Translations under genes and position numbers: made by a program | Part shown: positions 43,171 through 51,629 of the stretch, in pieces | How positions within the stretch are numbered: position 1 is the first letter of the stretch | Layout of the letters: the number at the start of each line of letters is the position of its first letter | Notes under the pieces: model-generated | Told to the model about the DNA's origin: nothing | Seen by the model: only the letters and a program-made list of their open reading frames with translations | Databases searched by the model: none | Assembly: GCF_000306785.1 (NCBI RefSeq) | Contig: NC_017955.1 | Coordinates: 806,001 to 870,000 of the forward strand | Length of the DNA stretch: 64,000 bases | Direction: 5' to 3' | Origin: Modestobacter italicus | Lineage (GTDB): Bacteria > Actinomycetota > Actinomycetes > Mycobacteriales > Geodermatophilaceae

Positions 43171-43910
43171 GGCACCACCCGGCCGTGGTCGAGCCGCACG
43201 AAGCCGTCGGCGACGGCCATCACCCGCGGGTCGTGCGAGGAGAGCACGAAGCCCACCCCGGCCGCGGCGAGCTCCTCCATGGCGGTGAGCACCCGCTCGG
43301 CGGCGGCGGTGTCCAGCTCGGCGGTGGGCTCGTCGGCGACGACCAGCGCCGGGTCGCCGACGACGCCGCAGGCCACCGCCAGCCGCTGCTGTTCCCCGCC
43401 GGAGAGCTGCCCGGGCAGGTGGTCGGCGCGGTCCCGCAGCCCGAGCCGGTCCAGCAGGTCCCGGGCGGCCGCCGCGGTCACCGGGGCACCGCGCAGCGAC
43501 GCGGCGAGCCGGACCTGGGCGACGGCGTCCAGGTAGGGGAGCAGGTTCTCGCCCGGCCGCTGGAACAGGTAGGCGACCTGGCGCTGCCGCAGCCGACGGC
43601 GGGCCCGGGGGCGCAACCGGTCGACCCGCTGACCGGCGACGAGCACCTCACCGGCGTCGGGTGAGTCGATGCAGGCGAGCAGCCGCAGCAGCGAGGACTT
43701 CCCCGACCCGGACGGCCCGACCACCACCGTCACCTGCGCGCGGGGGATGGCCAGGGTGACGTCGACCAGCGCCGGGACCTGCTCGGTCGCCGTCCGGTAG
43801 GTCTTGCCCACCCCGCGGCAGACGGCGGCGGGAGCGGTGTCGGACGCGGGCGTGAAGACCGGGGCGGACAGCGGGTCGTCGGCGAACCGGAACCCCTCGG
43901 CGCTCGTCAT
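43167..43910 (-). CDS. ABC transporter ATP-binding protein (MacB/LolD-like)
   Basis: This is a 247-residue ATPase: GPSGSGKSSLLRL (Walker A), LSGGEQQRLA (signature), LVVADEPTAELD (Walker B), LSSHDPRV (H-loop). An N-terminal extension of about 30 residues precedes the domain. The start is ATG 43910, 11 nt after the TetR stop. With the next two genes it makes a transport unit of two ATPases and one double permease. Confidence 0.88.
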   Translation of the reverse strand: MTSAEGFRFADDPLSAPVFTPASDTAPAAVCRGVGKTYRTATEQVPALVDVTLAIPRAQVTVVVGPSGSGKSSLLRLLACIDSPDAGEVLVAGQRVDRLRPRARRRLRQRQVAYLFQRPGENLLPYLDAVAQVRLAASLRGAPVTAAAARDLLDRLGLRDRADHLPGQLSGGEQQRLAVACGVVGDPALVVADEPTAELDTAAAERVLTAMEELAAAGVGFVLSSHDPRVMAVADGFVRLDHGRVVP

Positions 43911-43921
43911 CGACGGGCAGC

Positions 43922-44560
43922 CTAGAGGGCTGTCGCGGCACCGCCGGGGAGGACGATGTCGCCGGTCAGGTAGCGCTGCACGGTGGGGCCGATGGCCGCG
44001 ACCAGCTCCTCCGGGGAGGCCGAGGCGAGCGGTTCCAGCTGCAGCACGTAGCGGGCCATCACCACCCCCACGAGCTGGGAGGCCACCAGCGAGCCGCGCG
44101 CCTCGCCCTCGGCCTTCGGCAGCCCGAGGGTGCCGACCACCCGGCGCAGCACCTTGGCGACCAGGAACTCGCGGAGCAGCCGTGCGGTCCACTCGTTGTT
44201 GACCGCCGAGCGCACCAGCGCCAGCCCGGCGGTGCGGGCCGGCCCGTCCCAGACCTGCAGCAGCAGCCGGACGACGTTGGCGCCGAGCTCGTCCCTCCCG
44301 CCGGCCAGCGCCTGGGGGAGCAGCTCCTCCGGGTCGGCCGGCGCCTCGATCGCGGCGAGGAAGAGCTTGTCCTTGCTGCCGAAGTAGTGGTGCACGAGCG
44401 CCGGGTCGACCCCGGCGGCGGCGGCGATCACCCGGATCGAGGCGCCGTCGAACCCGCGCTCGGCGAAGGCGGTGCGCGCCGCGGCGAGCACCGCCTCCCG
44501 GGTGCCGGGGTTGCCGGGGCGCCGGCCCGAGGGCCGGCTGCGGCGTCCGGGCTGGCTCAG
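43922..44560 (-). CDS. TetR family transcriptional regulator
   Basis: This is a 212-residue TetR regulator. The HTH lies at about residues 20-60 (TREAVLAAARTAFAERGFDG, VHHYFGSKDKLFLAAI). The ligand domain ends with ASASPEELVAAIGP. I set the start at CTG 44560, which has AGGAGG 6 nt upstream and overlaps the permease stop in a CTGA; other in-frame starts would run deep into the permease gene. It probably represses this operon through the repeat at 46060-46096. Confidence 0.82.
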   Translation of the reverse strand: MSQPGRRSRPSGRRPGNPGTREAVLAAARTAFAERGFDGASIRVIAAAAGVDPALVHHYFGSKDKLFLAAIEAPADPEELLPQALAGGRDELGANVVRLLLQVWDGPARTAGLALVRSAVNNEWTARLLREFLVAKVLRRVVGTLGLPKAEGEARGSLVASQLVGVVMARYVLQLEPLASASPEELVAAIGPTVQRYLTGDIVLPGGAATAL

Positions 44561-45324
44561 CTGGTCCTCCTCCGCAGGGTGGCCGCCGCCAGCCCGAGGG
44601 CCAGCAGCGCGGCGCCGGCGACGACACCGACGTCGGTCCACATGGTGCCCGTCGCGTCCGCGGAGCGGCCGACCTCCTGCAGGGCCTCGACGGCGTAGGT
44701 CAGCGGCAGGGCGTCGCTGACCGCCTGCAGCCAGCCGGGCAGCTGCTCGCGGGCCACGAGCAGCCCGCAGAGGAAGAACTGCGGCAGCACGATCACCGGC
44801 ATGAACTGCACGGCCTGGAACTCGCTGCGGGCGAAGGCGCTGGCCAGCAGCCCGAGCGCCACGCCGAGCACGGCGTCGACGACGGCGATCAGGACGACGA
44901 GGGCCAGCGGTCCGGCGACGTCCAGGCCGTAGAGCGTCGTCGCCACCGTCACCGTGACCACGGCCTGCAGGGCGGCGGCCAGGCCGAACGCGGCGCCGTA
45001 GCCGAGCAGCAGGTCCGGGCGGGACAGCGGCGTGGTCAGCAGCCGCTCGAGCGTGCCGGACGTGCGCTCGCGGAGCATCGCGATGCTGGTCACCAGGAAC
45101 ATCACCACGAACGGGAAGACGCCGAGCATGATCAGCCCGACCCGGTCGAAGGTGTCCGGTTGGCCGGGGGCGGTCGGGACGTCGGACCAGATCAGGTACA
45201 GCAGGCCGAGCAGGGCGCTGGGCAGCACCAGCAGCATCGCCACCGTGCGGTGGTCGTGGCCGAGCTGGCGGAGCACCCGGCCCGCGGTGGCGGTGGTGAG
45301 CGCGGGGCTGAGGGCGGTGGTCAC
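44557..45324 (-). CDS. ABC-2 type transporter permease
   Basis: This is a 255-residue membrane protein with six helices. LRERTSGTLERLLTTPLSRP is the ABC-2 signature between helices 2 and 3 (quoted core: RTSGTLERLLTTP), and PLTYAVEALQEVG is near the end. It forms a drug-type exporter of the DrrB kind with the ATPase before it. GTG 45324 overlaps the ATPase stop (GTGA). Confidence 0.88.
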   Translation of the reverse strand: MTTALSPALTTATAGRVLRQLGHDHRTVAMLLVLPSALLGLLYLIWSDVPTAPGQPDTFDRVGLIMLGVFPFVVMFLVTSIAMLRERTSGTLERLLTTPLSRPDLLLGYGAAFGLAAALQAVVTVTVATTLYGLDVAGPLALVVLIAVVDAVLGVALGLLASAFARSEFQAVQFMPVIVLPQFFLCGLLVAREQLPGWLQAVSDALPLTYAVEALQEVGRSADATGTMWTDVGVVAGAALLALGLAAATLRRRTS

Positions 45325-46046
45325 GCCGCCACCTCCTGCTGGGTCTCCCGCACCAGGTGGAGGAACGCCTCTTCCAGGTCGTCGGTGCCGCCGCGGCTGC
45401 GCAGCTCCGCCGGCGTGGAGTCGCTGAGCAGCCGGCCCTCGCGGAGCAGCAGCAGCCGGTCGCAGCGGGCGGCCTCGTCCATCACGTGGCTGGAGACGAC
45501 CAGCGTCGTCCCGGCGTCGGCCAGGGCGTGGAAGCGGCTCCACAGCTCCACCCGCAGCACCGGGTCGAGGCCGACCGTCGGCTCGTCGAGCACCAGCAGC
45601 TCGGGCTCGCCTACCAGCGCGCAGGCCAGCGACACGCGCCCGCGCTGGCCGCCGGAGAGCTGCTCGACGAGCTGGCCGGCCGCGTCGGTGAGGCCGACGT
45701 CGGCGATCGCGGCGTCGGCGGCCGCGGCCCCCCGGCCGTGCAGCGCGGCGAAGTACCGGACGTTCTGCCGGACGGTGAGGTCGGCGTACACGCTGGGGGC
45801 CTGGGTGACGTAGCCGACCCGCGAGCGGAGCTCGGCCGAGCCGGCGGGCCGGCCCAGCACGGTGACCTGCCCCGACCGCACCTGCTGCACGCCCACGATG
45901 GCGCGCATCAGGGTGCTCTTGCCGCTCCCGCTCGGCCCCAGCAGGCCGGTGACCTGGCCGGGCGGGACGGTGCACCCCACCTCGTGCAGGACCCGGCGCG
46001 CACCGCGGTGCACGACCAGGTCGGTGACGGTGACAGCGGCGTCCAT
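45321..46046 (-). CDS. ABC transporter ATP-binding protein (DrrA-like)
   Basis: This is a 241-residue ATPase: LLGPSGSGKSTLMRAI (Walker A), VTQAPSVYADLTVRQN (Q-loop), LSGGQRGRVSLA (signature), LLVLDEPTVGLDP (Walker B), VVSSHVMDEA (H-loop). It starts at ATG 46046 behind GGAGG and is the first gene of a six-gene operon running to 39842. An operator-like repeat stands directly upstream. Export of a hydrophobic compound is the likely role. Confidence 0.9.
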   Translation of the reverse strand: MDAAVTVTDLVVHRGARRVLHEVGCTVPPGQVTGLLGPSGSGKSTLMRAIVGVQQVRSGQVTVLGRPAGSAELRSRVGYVTQAPSVYADLTVRQNVRYFAALHGRGAAAADAAIADVGLTDAAGQLVEQLSGGQRGRVSLACALVGEPELLVLDEPTVGLDPVLRVELWSRFHALADAGTTLVVSSHVMDEAARCDRLLLLREGRLLSDSTPAELRSRGGTDDLEEAFLHLVRETQQEVAA

Positions 46047-46059
46047 GACGACCTCCGAC

Positions 46060-46096
46060 AACTCAACGGGTGATGAACTCAACGCTAGATGAGTTC
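46060..46096. promoter_or_regulatory. TetR operator-like repeats
   Basis: GAACTCA and TGAGTTC (46075-46081 and 46090-46096) form a perfect 7-bp inverted repeat with an 8-nt spacer. AACTCAACG also occurs at 46060-46068 and 46077-46085, 17 bp apart. They lie 14-50 bp upstream of the first gene of the TetR-containing operon. Confidence 0.6.
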
Positions 46097-46134
46097 GACC
46101 GGCCCGGCAAGGCCCTGCGGTGCCGCGAGGAGGG

Positions 46135-48207
46135 TCAGCGCGCCGCTGCGCCGGCGCGGAGCACCGCGGTCACGTCGACGGCCGGGCCGGGCCGGCCGAA
46201 CAGCCAGCCCTGGCCGACGTCGCAGCGCAGGTCAGCCAGGGCGGCGGCGGTGGCGGCGTCCTCGACGCCCTCGGCGACGACGGTCATGCCGAGCTCGTGG
46301 CCGAGGTCGACGACCGAGCGGACCAGGGCGGCGTCCTCGGCCGAGGTCACCATCTCCGCCACGTAGCTGCGGTCGACCTTGAGCTCGTCGACCGGCAGGT
46401 GCTTGAGGTGGCCCATGGAGGAGTAGCCGGTGCCGAAGTCGTCGATCGACAGCCGCACACCGGCGGCGTGCAGGCTGCGGAGCACCTCCCGGGCCCGGGT
46501 CGGCTCGGCCAGCAGCGCGCTCTCGGTGATCTCCAGCCGCAGCAGGTCCGCGGGCACGCCGTGGGCCTGCAGCCGCTGCAGCACGCGGCCGAGCAGGTCC
46601 GGCCGGGCCAGCGAGCGCGCCGACAGGTTCACCGCCACCGGGACCCGGAAGCCCGCGGCCCACCAGGCGCGCACCTGGGCCAGGGCGAGGTCGAGGACGG
46701 CGTCGGTCACCGGCTCGATCAGCGCGGTGCGCTCGACGGCGGGGAGGAAGTCCACCGGCGCCAGCAGCCCGCGGACGGGGTGCTGCCAGCGCACCAGCGC
46801 CTCGACGCCGACGACCTGACCGCTGCCCAGCGCCACCTTCGGCTGGTAGTGGACGACCAGCTCGCCGTCGGCCAGCCCGCGCCGGAGCTCCGACAGCAGC
46901 ACCAGCCGGCTGCGGTCGTTGCCGTCGGAGAGCGGGTCGTAGACGGCGACGCCGTCGTGGCTCTCCTTCGCGGCGTACATGGCGATGTCCGCCTGCCGGA
47001 GCAGGGTGCCGACGTCGGCGCCGCCCTCGCCGCAGACGGCCACGCCGATGCTGACGTCGACGTCCAGCGAGAGGCCGTCGACCAGGAACGGCGTGCCCAG
47101 CGCGGCGTGCAGCCGCTCGGCCGCCGCCCGCGCCTCGGCCACCGTCACGTCCGGCAGCAGCACCGCGAACTCGTCGCCGCCGAGCCGGGCCACCATGTCC
47201 ACCTCGCGGACCAGCGGGCGCAGCCGCGGACCCACCTGGGCCAGCAGCCGGTCGCCGTAGCTGTGCCCGAGGGTGTCGTTGACCTCCTTGAACCGGTCCA
47301 GGTCCATCAGCAGCACCGCCAGCCGGCACGGGGTGGCCGGGTCGGTCAGCAGCTCCTCGCCCCGGGCCAGGACGGCGGCGCGGTTGGGCAGCCCGGTGAG
47401 GGCGTCGTGCGTCGCCTGGTGGGCCAGCCGGGACTGCAGCTCCAGCCGCTCGGTCACGTCCCGGGCGGTCAGCAGCAGCCCGCCGATGTCCGGGTCGTCG
47501 CGCCGGTCGGAGGAGCTGACCTCCAGGTGCCGCCACCCGCCGTCCCGGTGCCGCACCCGGACCAGGAAGACCTGGGAGGGCTGGCCGTCGTGGGTGATCG
47601 GTGCGCCGCTGGTGGTGAACAGGTGGGCGTCCTCGGCGAAGAGCAGGTCGCCGGCGTGCATCTCGAGCAGCTCGGCGCGGGTCCAGCCGAGCACCGCGGA
47701 GGTCGAGTCGGAGACGAAGGCGACCCGGCCCTCGGGGGTGAGCAGGGCCAGGACGTCGTTGGTGGCGTGCACGACCGAGCGGAACCGGCGCTCCCGGTCC
47801 AGCGCGACGAGCAGGGCGTTGAAGGCGCGGGCCGCGCTGCCCAGGTCGTCGGCGGAGTCGACCGGCAGCGCCAGGTCGGCGGCCGGGCGGCCGGGGCCCT
47901 GCGCGGAGGTGACGGGGTCGCCGACGGTCTGCGCGACCTCGCCGATCCGGCCGGCCAGCAGCCGGAGCCGGGTGCCGATGACGGACCGGGCGAGCAGCCA
48001 GTTCGCCCCGCCGAGCACCAGCCCGGCGGCCAGGCAGGCGGCGCGGAAGACCGCGGTGGTCGCGTACTGCGCCGGCACCCCGAGCAGCACGGCGAAGACG
48101 GGGAAGACCGCACCGACGGCCAGGCCGAGCACGGCCATGCCGATCGCCAGCCGGGTGAACACCGACCACCGGACGGGCGGGTGCCCCGGGTCACTCGTCC
48201 ACCGCAT
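46135..48207 (-). CDS. Diguanylate cyclase/phosphodiesterase (PAS-GGDEF-EAL)
   Basis: This is a 690-residue protein with two N-terminal membrane helices, a HAMP-like linker, a PAS domain (VVHATNDVLALLTPEGRVAF), a GGDEF domain (LGGDEFAVLL, the intact catalytic motif) and an EAL domain. In the EAL part, VEALVRWQHP, ITESALL, SIDDFGTGYSS and VAEGVED keep the usual metal and catalytic residues. It may therefore both make and break cyclic di-GMP at the membrane. The start is ATG 48207. It is the gene before the ABC operon on the same strand. Confidence 0.9.
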   Translation of the reverse strand: MRWTSDPGHPPVRWSVFTRLAIGMAVLGLAVGAVFPVFAVLLGVPAQYATTAVFRAACLAAGLVLGGANWLLARSVIGTRLRLLAGRIGEVAQTVGDPVTSAQGPGRPAADLALPVDSADDLGSAARAFNALLVALDRERRFRSVVHATNDVLALLTPEGRVAFVSDSTSAVLGWTRAELLEMHAGDLLFAEDAHLFTTSGAPITHDGQPSQVFLVRVRHRDGGWRHLEVSSSDRRDDPDIGGLLLTARDVTERLELQSRLAHQATHDALTGLPNRAAVLARGEELLTDPATPCRLAVLLMDLDRFKEVNDTLGHSYGDRLLAQVGPRLRPLVREVDMVARLGGDEFAVLLPDVTVAEARAAAERLHAALGTPFLVDGLSLDVDVSIGVAVCGEGGADVGTLLRQADIAMYAAKESHDGVAVYDPLSDGNDRSRLVLLSELRRGLADGELVVHYQPKVALGSGQVVGVEALVRWQHPVRGLLAPVDFLPAVERTALIEPVTDAVLDLALAQVRAWWAAGFRVPVAVNLSARSLARPDLLGRVLQRLQAHGVPADLLRLEITESALLAEPTRAREVLRSLHAAGVRLSIDDFGTGYSSMGHLKHLPVDELKVDRSYVAEMVTSAEDAALVRSVVDLGHELGMTVVAEGVEDAATAAALADLRCDVGQGWLFGRPGPAVDVTAVLRAGAAAR

Positions 48208-48284
48208 GCCCGGGTCATCGGCTCCTGCCGGGCGCAGCTGGACCCGCCGTCGTCGCCGGGTCCCCCGGAAGGGGCGCGCGCCGG

Positions 48285-49328
48285 TCACCCGGACGCGGGG
48301 CGGGCCCGTCCGCGGCGGACCGCGTCGAGCACGGCGATGAGCCCCAGCGGCACCACCGACCAGAGGCCGAGCACCCACAGCGCACGGGCCACCCCGTCGC
48401 CGGCGAAGTACGTGGTGCCGCGCAGCGCCCGCACCGCGACCCCCGGGGGGAGGACCTCCGCCAGCGGGTGCAGCCACGGCGGCAGGTACTCGGCGGGGAG
48501 GTTGCCGGTGCTGGTGGCGTTGCCCAGGATCACCAGCCCCAGCGAGGTGACGAAGGTGCCGGCCGACCCGATGGTGCGCAGCACCAGCGCCGCCGTCGCG
48601 GCCACCGACAGCGCGAGCAGCCCGACCAGCAGGGCCACCGTGCCGAAGGAGGCCGGGACGGCGGCGTAGAGGACGGCGGCGGCCCAGCTGACCAGCAGCG
48701 CGGACACGACCGCGAACAGCCCGATGCTCACCAGCCGCCAGCGCAACGGCAGCTTCGGCGCCGCGGAGTAGGACTGGATGCCGAACAGGAAGCCGCCGAG
48801 CACCACCCCGAAGGCGCCGTAGAAGATGCCCAGGCCGCGGGTGTCACCGGGTGCCAGCGGCCGCAGGTCCTCGGCCTGCAGCTGCCCGCCGGCCTGCTGG
48901 GCGAGCGGGGCGAACGCCTGGGTCACCGTCATCGTCACGCCCTGGCCGTTGGCGCCGGCGGAGAGCAGCCGCGCGGGCGGACCGGGCAGGAAGGCGGCGT
49001 ACACGTCCCGGTGCAGGACGGCGGAGCGGGCGGCGGCCTCGTCGGTCAGCCGGGTGACGGCGAACTCGCCCGGGGCGGCCCGGTCGAGCGCGGTGCGCAC
49101 CTGCTCGACCTGCGCGGTGCTGCCGACGACGCCGACCGGCAGGTCGTGCGGCACCGGCGCGTGGAAGGCGTCGAGGAACACCACCACGAACGCCAGCCCG
49201 ATCACCGTGGCCACCAGCGCCGGGACCAGGACCCCGCGGGCCAGCGCGGCGACGGGGGAGCCCGCCGAGCGTTCGGTCTCGACGCCGGCCTCCGCCGGGC
49301 CGGGTGGGGGCGTGAAACCGCCGGGCAC
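48285..49328 (-). CDS. YhgE/DUF3533-like membrane protein
   Basis: This is a 347-residue ABC-2/YhgE-like protein. One helix near residues 33-50, an extracytoplasmic domain of about 130 residues, then five or six helices in the last half (GIFYGAFGVVLGGFLFG onward). GNATSTGNLPAEYLPPWL, near residue 280, is typical of this group. Such proteins are linked to export or secretion. The GTG at 49328 has GAGGAGA upstream. No ATPase is adjacent. Confidence 0.72.
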   Translation of the reverse strand: MPGGFTPPPGPAEAGVETERSAGSPVAALARGVLVPALVATVIGLAFVVVFLDAFHAPVPHDLPVGVVGSTAQVEQVRTALDRAAPGEFAVTRLTDEAAARSAVLHRDVYAAFLPGPPARLLSAGANGQGVTMTVTQAFAPLAQQAGGQLQAEDLRPLAPGDTRGLGIFYGAFGVVLGGFLFGIQSYSAAPKLPLRWRLVSIGLFAVVSALLVSWAAAVLYAAVPASFGTVALLVGLLALSVAATAALVLRTIGSAGTFVTSLGLVILGNATSTGNLPAEYLPPWLHPLAEVLPPGVAVRALRGTTYFAGDGVARALWVLGLWSVVPLGLIAVLDAVRRGRARPASG

Positions 49329-49376
49329 GCAGGGTCTCCTCGTCTCAGGGTGTCGGGCGGGGGCGAGCGGGGGGTG

Positions 49377-50324
49377 TCAGGTGGGCGGGGCGCCGGCCAG
49401 CGCCCGGCCCAGCGCGTCGCCGGACCGCCACGCGCTCTCCACCTTCGACGGCGCGCACCAGCCGTCGCCGCACCGGCCGACGCCGTCGGCCAGCGCGAAG
49501 GGGGCCTCCCGGGGGGCGGCGGGCTTGGCGAAGCTCCACCGGTGCGCGTGGCTCCACCCGGGGTCGGCGTCGATGCCCAGCAGCGCGCGGACCGCCGCGG
49601 TCACGGCCGGGACGGCGCTGTCGGGGTCGGCCAGGTGCTCGGCGGCGAACGCCGGGGTGGTGTGCGCGACCAGCACCGGGGCGGCGTCACCGCGCCGGTC
49701 ACCGTCGTCGGCCACCCACTCCAGCACCGGGGAGTCGTGCACGAAGACGCCGTGCAGGTCGGCGGGCCAGCGCCGGTCCGGCCAGCCCAGCGCGACGGCC
49801 AGCGAGGGCTGCCAGCCGGCGTCCGGGACGTCGTCGGACGCCAGCAGCCGGGCCGCCTGCGGATCGGGCATGGCCAGCGCGACCGCGGCCACCGCCTCGC
49901 CGTCGACCTGCGGGCCGGGGGTCACCGAGGTGACCGCGCGCCCCAGCTCGACGTCCAGCCCGGTGGCGAGGTCGACGACCAGGCTGCGCAGCCCGCCGGG
50001 GGTGCCGTAGCGGACCGGGCCGGACGTCGTCCGCTCGATGCCGCCCGGGCCCGCCACCGTGAACGTGTCGGTCCACGGCCGGGCCAGGCCGCGCCGGACC
50101 CAGTCCTCGACGACCGGCGCGAACGGTGAGCCCTCGCCCGCGGTCAGGTAGGAGGCGCCGAGGTCGACCGGCCGACCGTGCAGCGTCCGGCCGCCCATCC
50201 GCCCGCCGAGCCGGCGCCCGCGGTCGACCAGCCGCACCGACACGCCCCGGTCGGCCAGGGCCCGGGCGCAGGCCACCCCGGAGATCCCGCCACCGACCAC
50301 GACCGTGCTGCGCGCGCTGTCCAC
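49377..50324 (-). CDS. FAD-dependent oxidoreductase (renalase/amine-oxidase-like)
   Basis: This is a 315-residue flavoprotein. VVVGGGISGVACARALADRG (quoted core: GGGISGVACARAL) is the FAD-binding Rossmann motif, and GGRMGGRTL the second contact. The short length and FALADGVGRCGDGW end match renalase-like proteins. The substrate is unknown. GTG 50324, behind AGGAT, is preferred over GTG 50345. The left copy of the 83-bp repeat lies 52 bp upstream. Confidence 0.78.
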   Translation of the reverse strand: MDSARSTVVVGGGISGVACARALADRGVSVRLVDRGRRLGGRMGGRTLHGRPVDLGASYLTAGEGSPFAPVVEDWVRRGLARPWTDTFTVAGPGGIERTTSGPVRYGTPGGLRSLVVDLATGLDVELGRAVTSVTPGPQVDGEAVAAVALAMPDPQAARLLASDDVPDAGWQPSLAVALGWPDRRWPADLHGVFVHDSPVLEWVADDGDRRGDAAPVLVAHTTPAFAAEHLADPDSAVPAVTAAVRALLGIDADPGWSHAHRWSFAKPAAPREAPFALADGVGRCGDGWCAPSKVESAWRSGDALGRALAGAPPT

Positions 50325-50375
50325 GCCGCCGATCCTGCGGGGCACGACGTGATCGCGCGCGGCGAGCCCCGGTCC

Positions 50376-50458
50376 GGCCGGGGATTAGGAGAGGTGATCG
50401 TCCTTGCTCCTGGCTCACTTCATCTCGTGAGCTGGGAGCAACAGAGTTGAGCCCGGAC
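50376..50458 (+). repeat. 83-bp inverted repeat, left copy
   Basis: This matches the reverse complement of 51523-51605 without gaps at 66 of 83 positions by hand count. It is itself able to fold (TTGCTCC...GGAGCAA, about 50404-50441). It covers the last 15 codons of the broken AbiEi/DUF559 gene. Confidence 0.8.
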
Positions 50459-51518
50459 GGTCGCCAGCACGCCGCGGCTGCACCGCGCCCGAGACGGCGC
50501 GGACGGTGCGTGGCCCCGTCGGACGTGTTTGGAGCAGCTCACGGAGCCGGTCGGGCCAGGGGCCCCGGAGGTCAGCCGGGACGACGCGGAGCACCCGGAC
50601 GTCGAGATCCCGGATCGCGTCCTCCCGCCGTTTCTCGTCCCAGAGCACCTGGGCGGCCGTGCGACCACCGAACGGGTCCTCGTACTTGACCCGGCCGTCG
50701 AACTCGACGGCGACCGCGGCGTCCTCGTACCAGGCGTCCACCCGCCCGACGAAGCCGCGCGGCCCGTGCAGGTCCATCTGCAGCTCCGGCAGCGGCAGGC
50801 CGCTGCCCAGGATGCGCAGTCGCCCCAGGGTCTCCAGGGGTGACTCCGCGCGGCCGTTCGCCAGCCCGGCTGCCCGAGCCGCCGCGGCGATCCCGTTCCA
50901 GTGGGTCTGCCGGAGGACCGCCTCCCGCAGGTTGTCGTGGGTCAGGAGCTCGTCGTGCAGCGCTGCGTCCATCGCCACCACGGCGTCCTACAGAGACCAC
51001 GCCCGGGCGCAGTCGACCAGGGTGCGGGCCGGTCCCGTCCACCGGACGGCCCCGTTCGACAGGACGTCGTCCGCCGGCAGCCCGGCGCGCATGACGGTGT
51101 ACCCGCGGCCCTGGCGCCACTGCACCTCGTCGGTCAACGAGACAGCTGCCTCGACGGCGGCCGAGGGCACCAGCAGACCGGACAGCCTGGCGGCCGATGC
51201 GCGGCTCAGCGCTGGGCGTCCGCCCAGGCAGAGCAGCACGGCGACGCAGTCGAGGAGGTGCCGGTGGTCGGGGCCACGGGCGATGGCGTCGCGCAGGACG
51301 GCCCGTTCGACGTAGACGCCCTGCCGCAGGCGGTCCCACTCGCCACGGCGCAGCGCCGACTGCACGTCGACGGGGACCAGACCGGCACGACGGACGTCGG
51401 CCGCGGTGAAGACCCCGCGGTGGCGGTCGGCGGCTTCGCGGAGCAGAGGGTGCACGAGTCGACCCTGCTGGATGCGATGCCGCGTGTCGGCGGCCCGTGA
51501 GCGATCTGTGGACAGCAA
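50415..51518 (-). pseudogene. AbiEi-antitoxin-like/DUF559 protein, broken by in-frame TAG
   Basis: Read on the minus strand, one frame runs from GTG/ATG at 51518 to 50415 with a single TAG at 50988-50990. The first part (176 residues) has an AbiEi-like winged-helix segment (GVFTAADVRRAGL, LRRGEWDRLRQGVYV). The second part (about 190 residues, from GTG 50981) is DUF559-like, with VDAWYEDAAVAVEFDGRVKY and DEKRREDAIRDL, a Vsr-like nuclease fold. The reading SL*DAVVAMDAALHD matches the family join, so the stop probably replaces Glu (GAG) by one change. Proteins of this design are common in actinobacteria and of uncertain function. Two separate genes are possible but less likely. Confidence 0.8.
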
Positions 51519-51522
51519 CGGT

Positions 51523-51605
51523 GTCCTGGCTCAGCTCCGTTGCTCCTGGCTCAGGACTTGCGGTGAGCCAGGAGCGATGATGGTCAGCTCTCCTGATCCC
51601 GGGCC
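51523..51605 (-). repeat. 83-bp inverted repeat, right copy
   Basis: This is the inverted partner of 50376-50458. It contains the perfect hairpin GCTCCTGGCTCA/TGAGCCAGGAGC (51542-51574). It lies 24 bp before the methyltransferase start. Confidence 0.8.
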
Positions 51606-51629
51606 GTGGTCGGCGGGGGAGGGGCGGGG

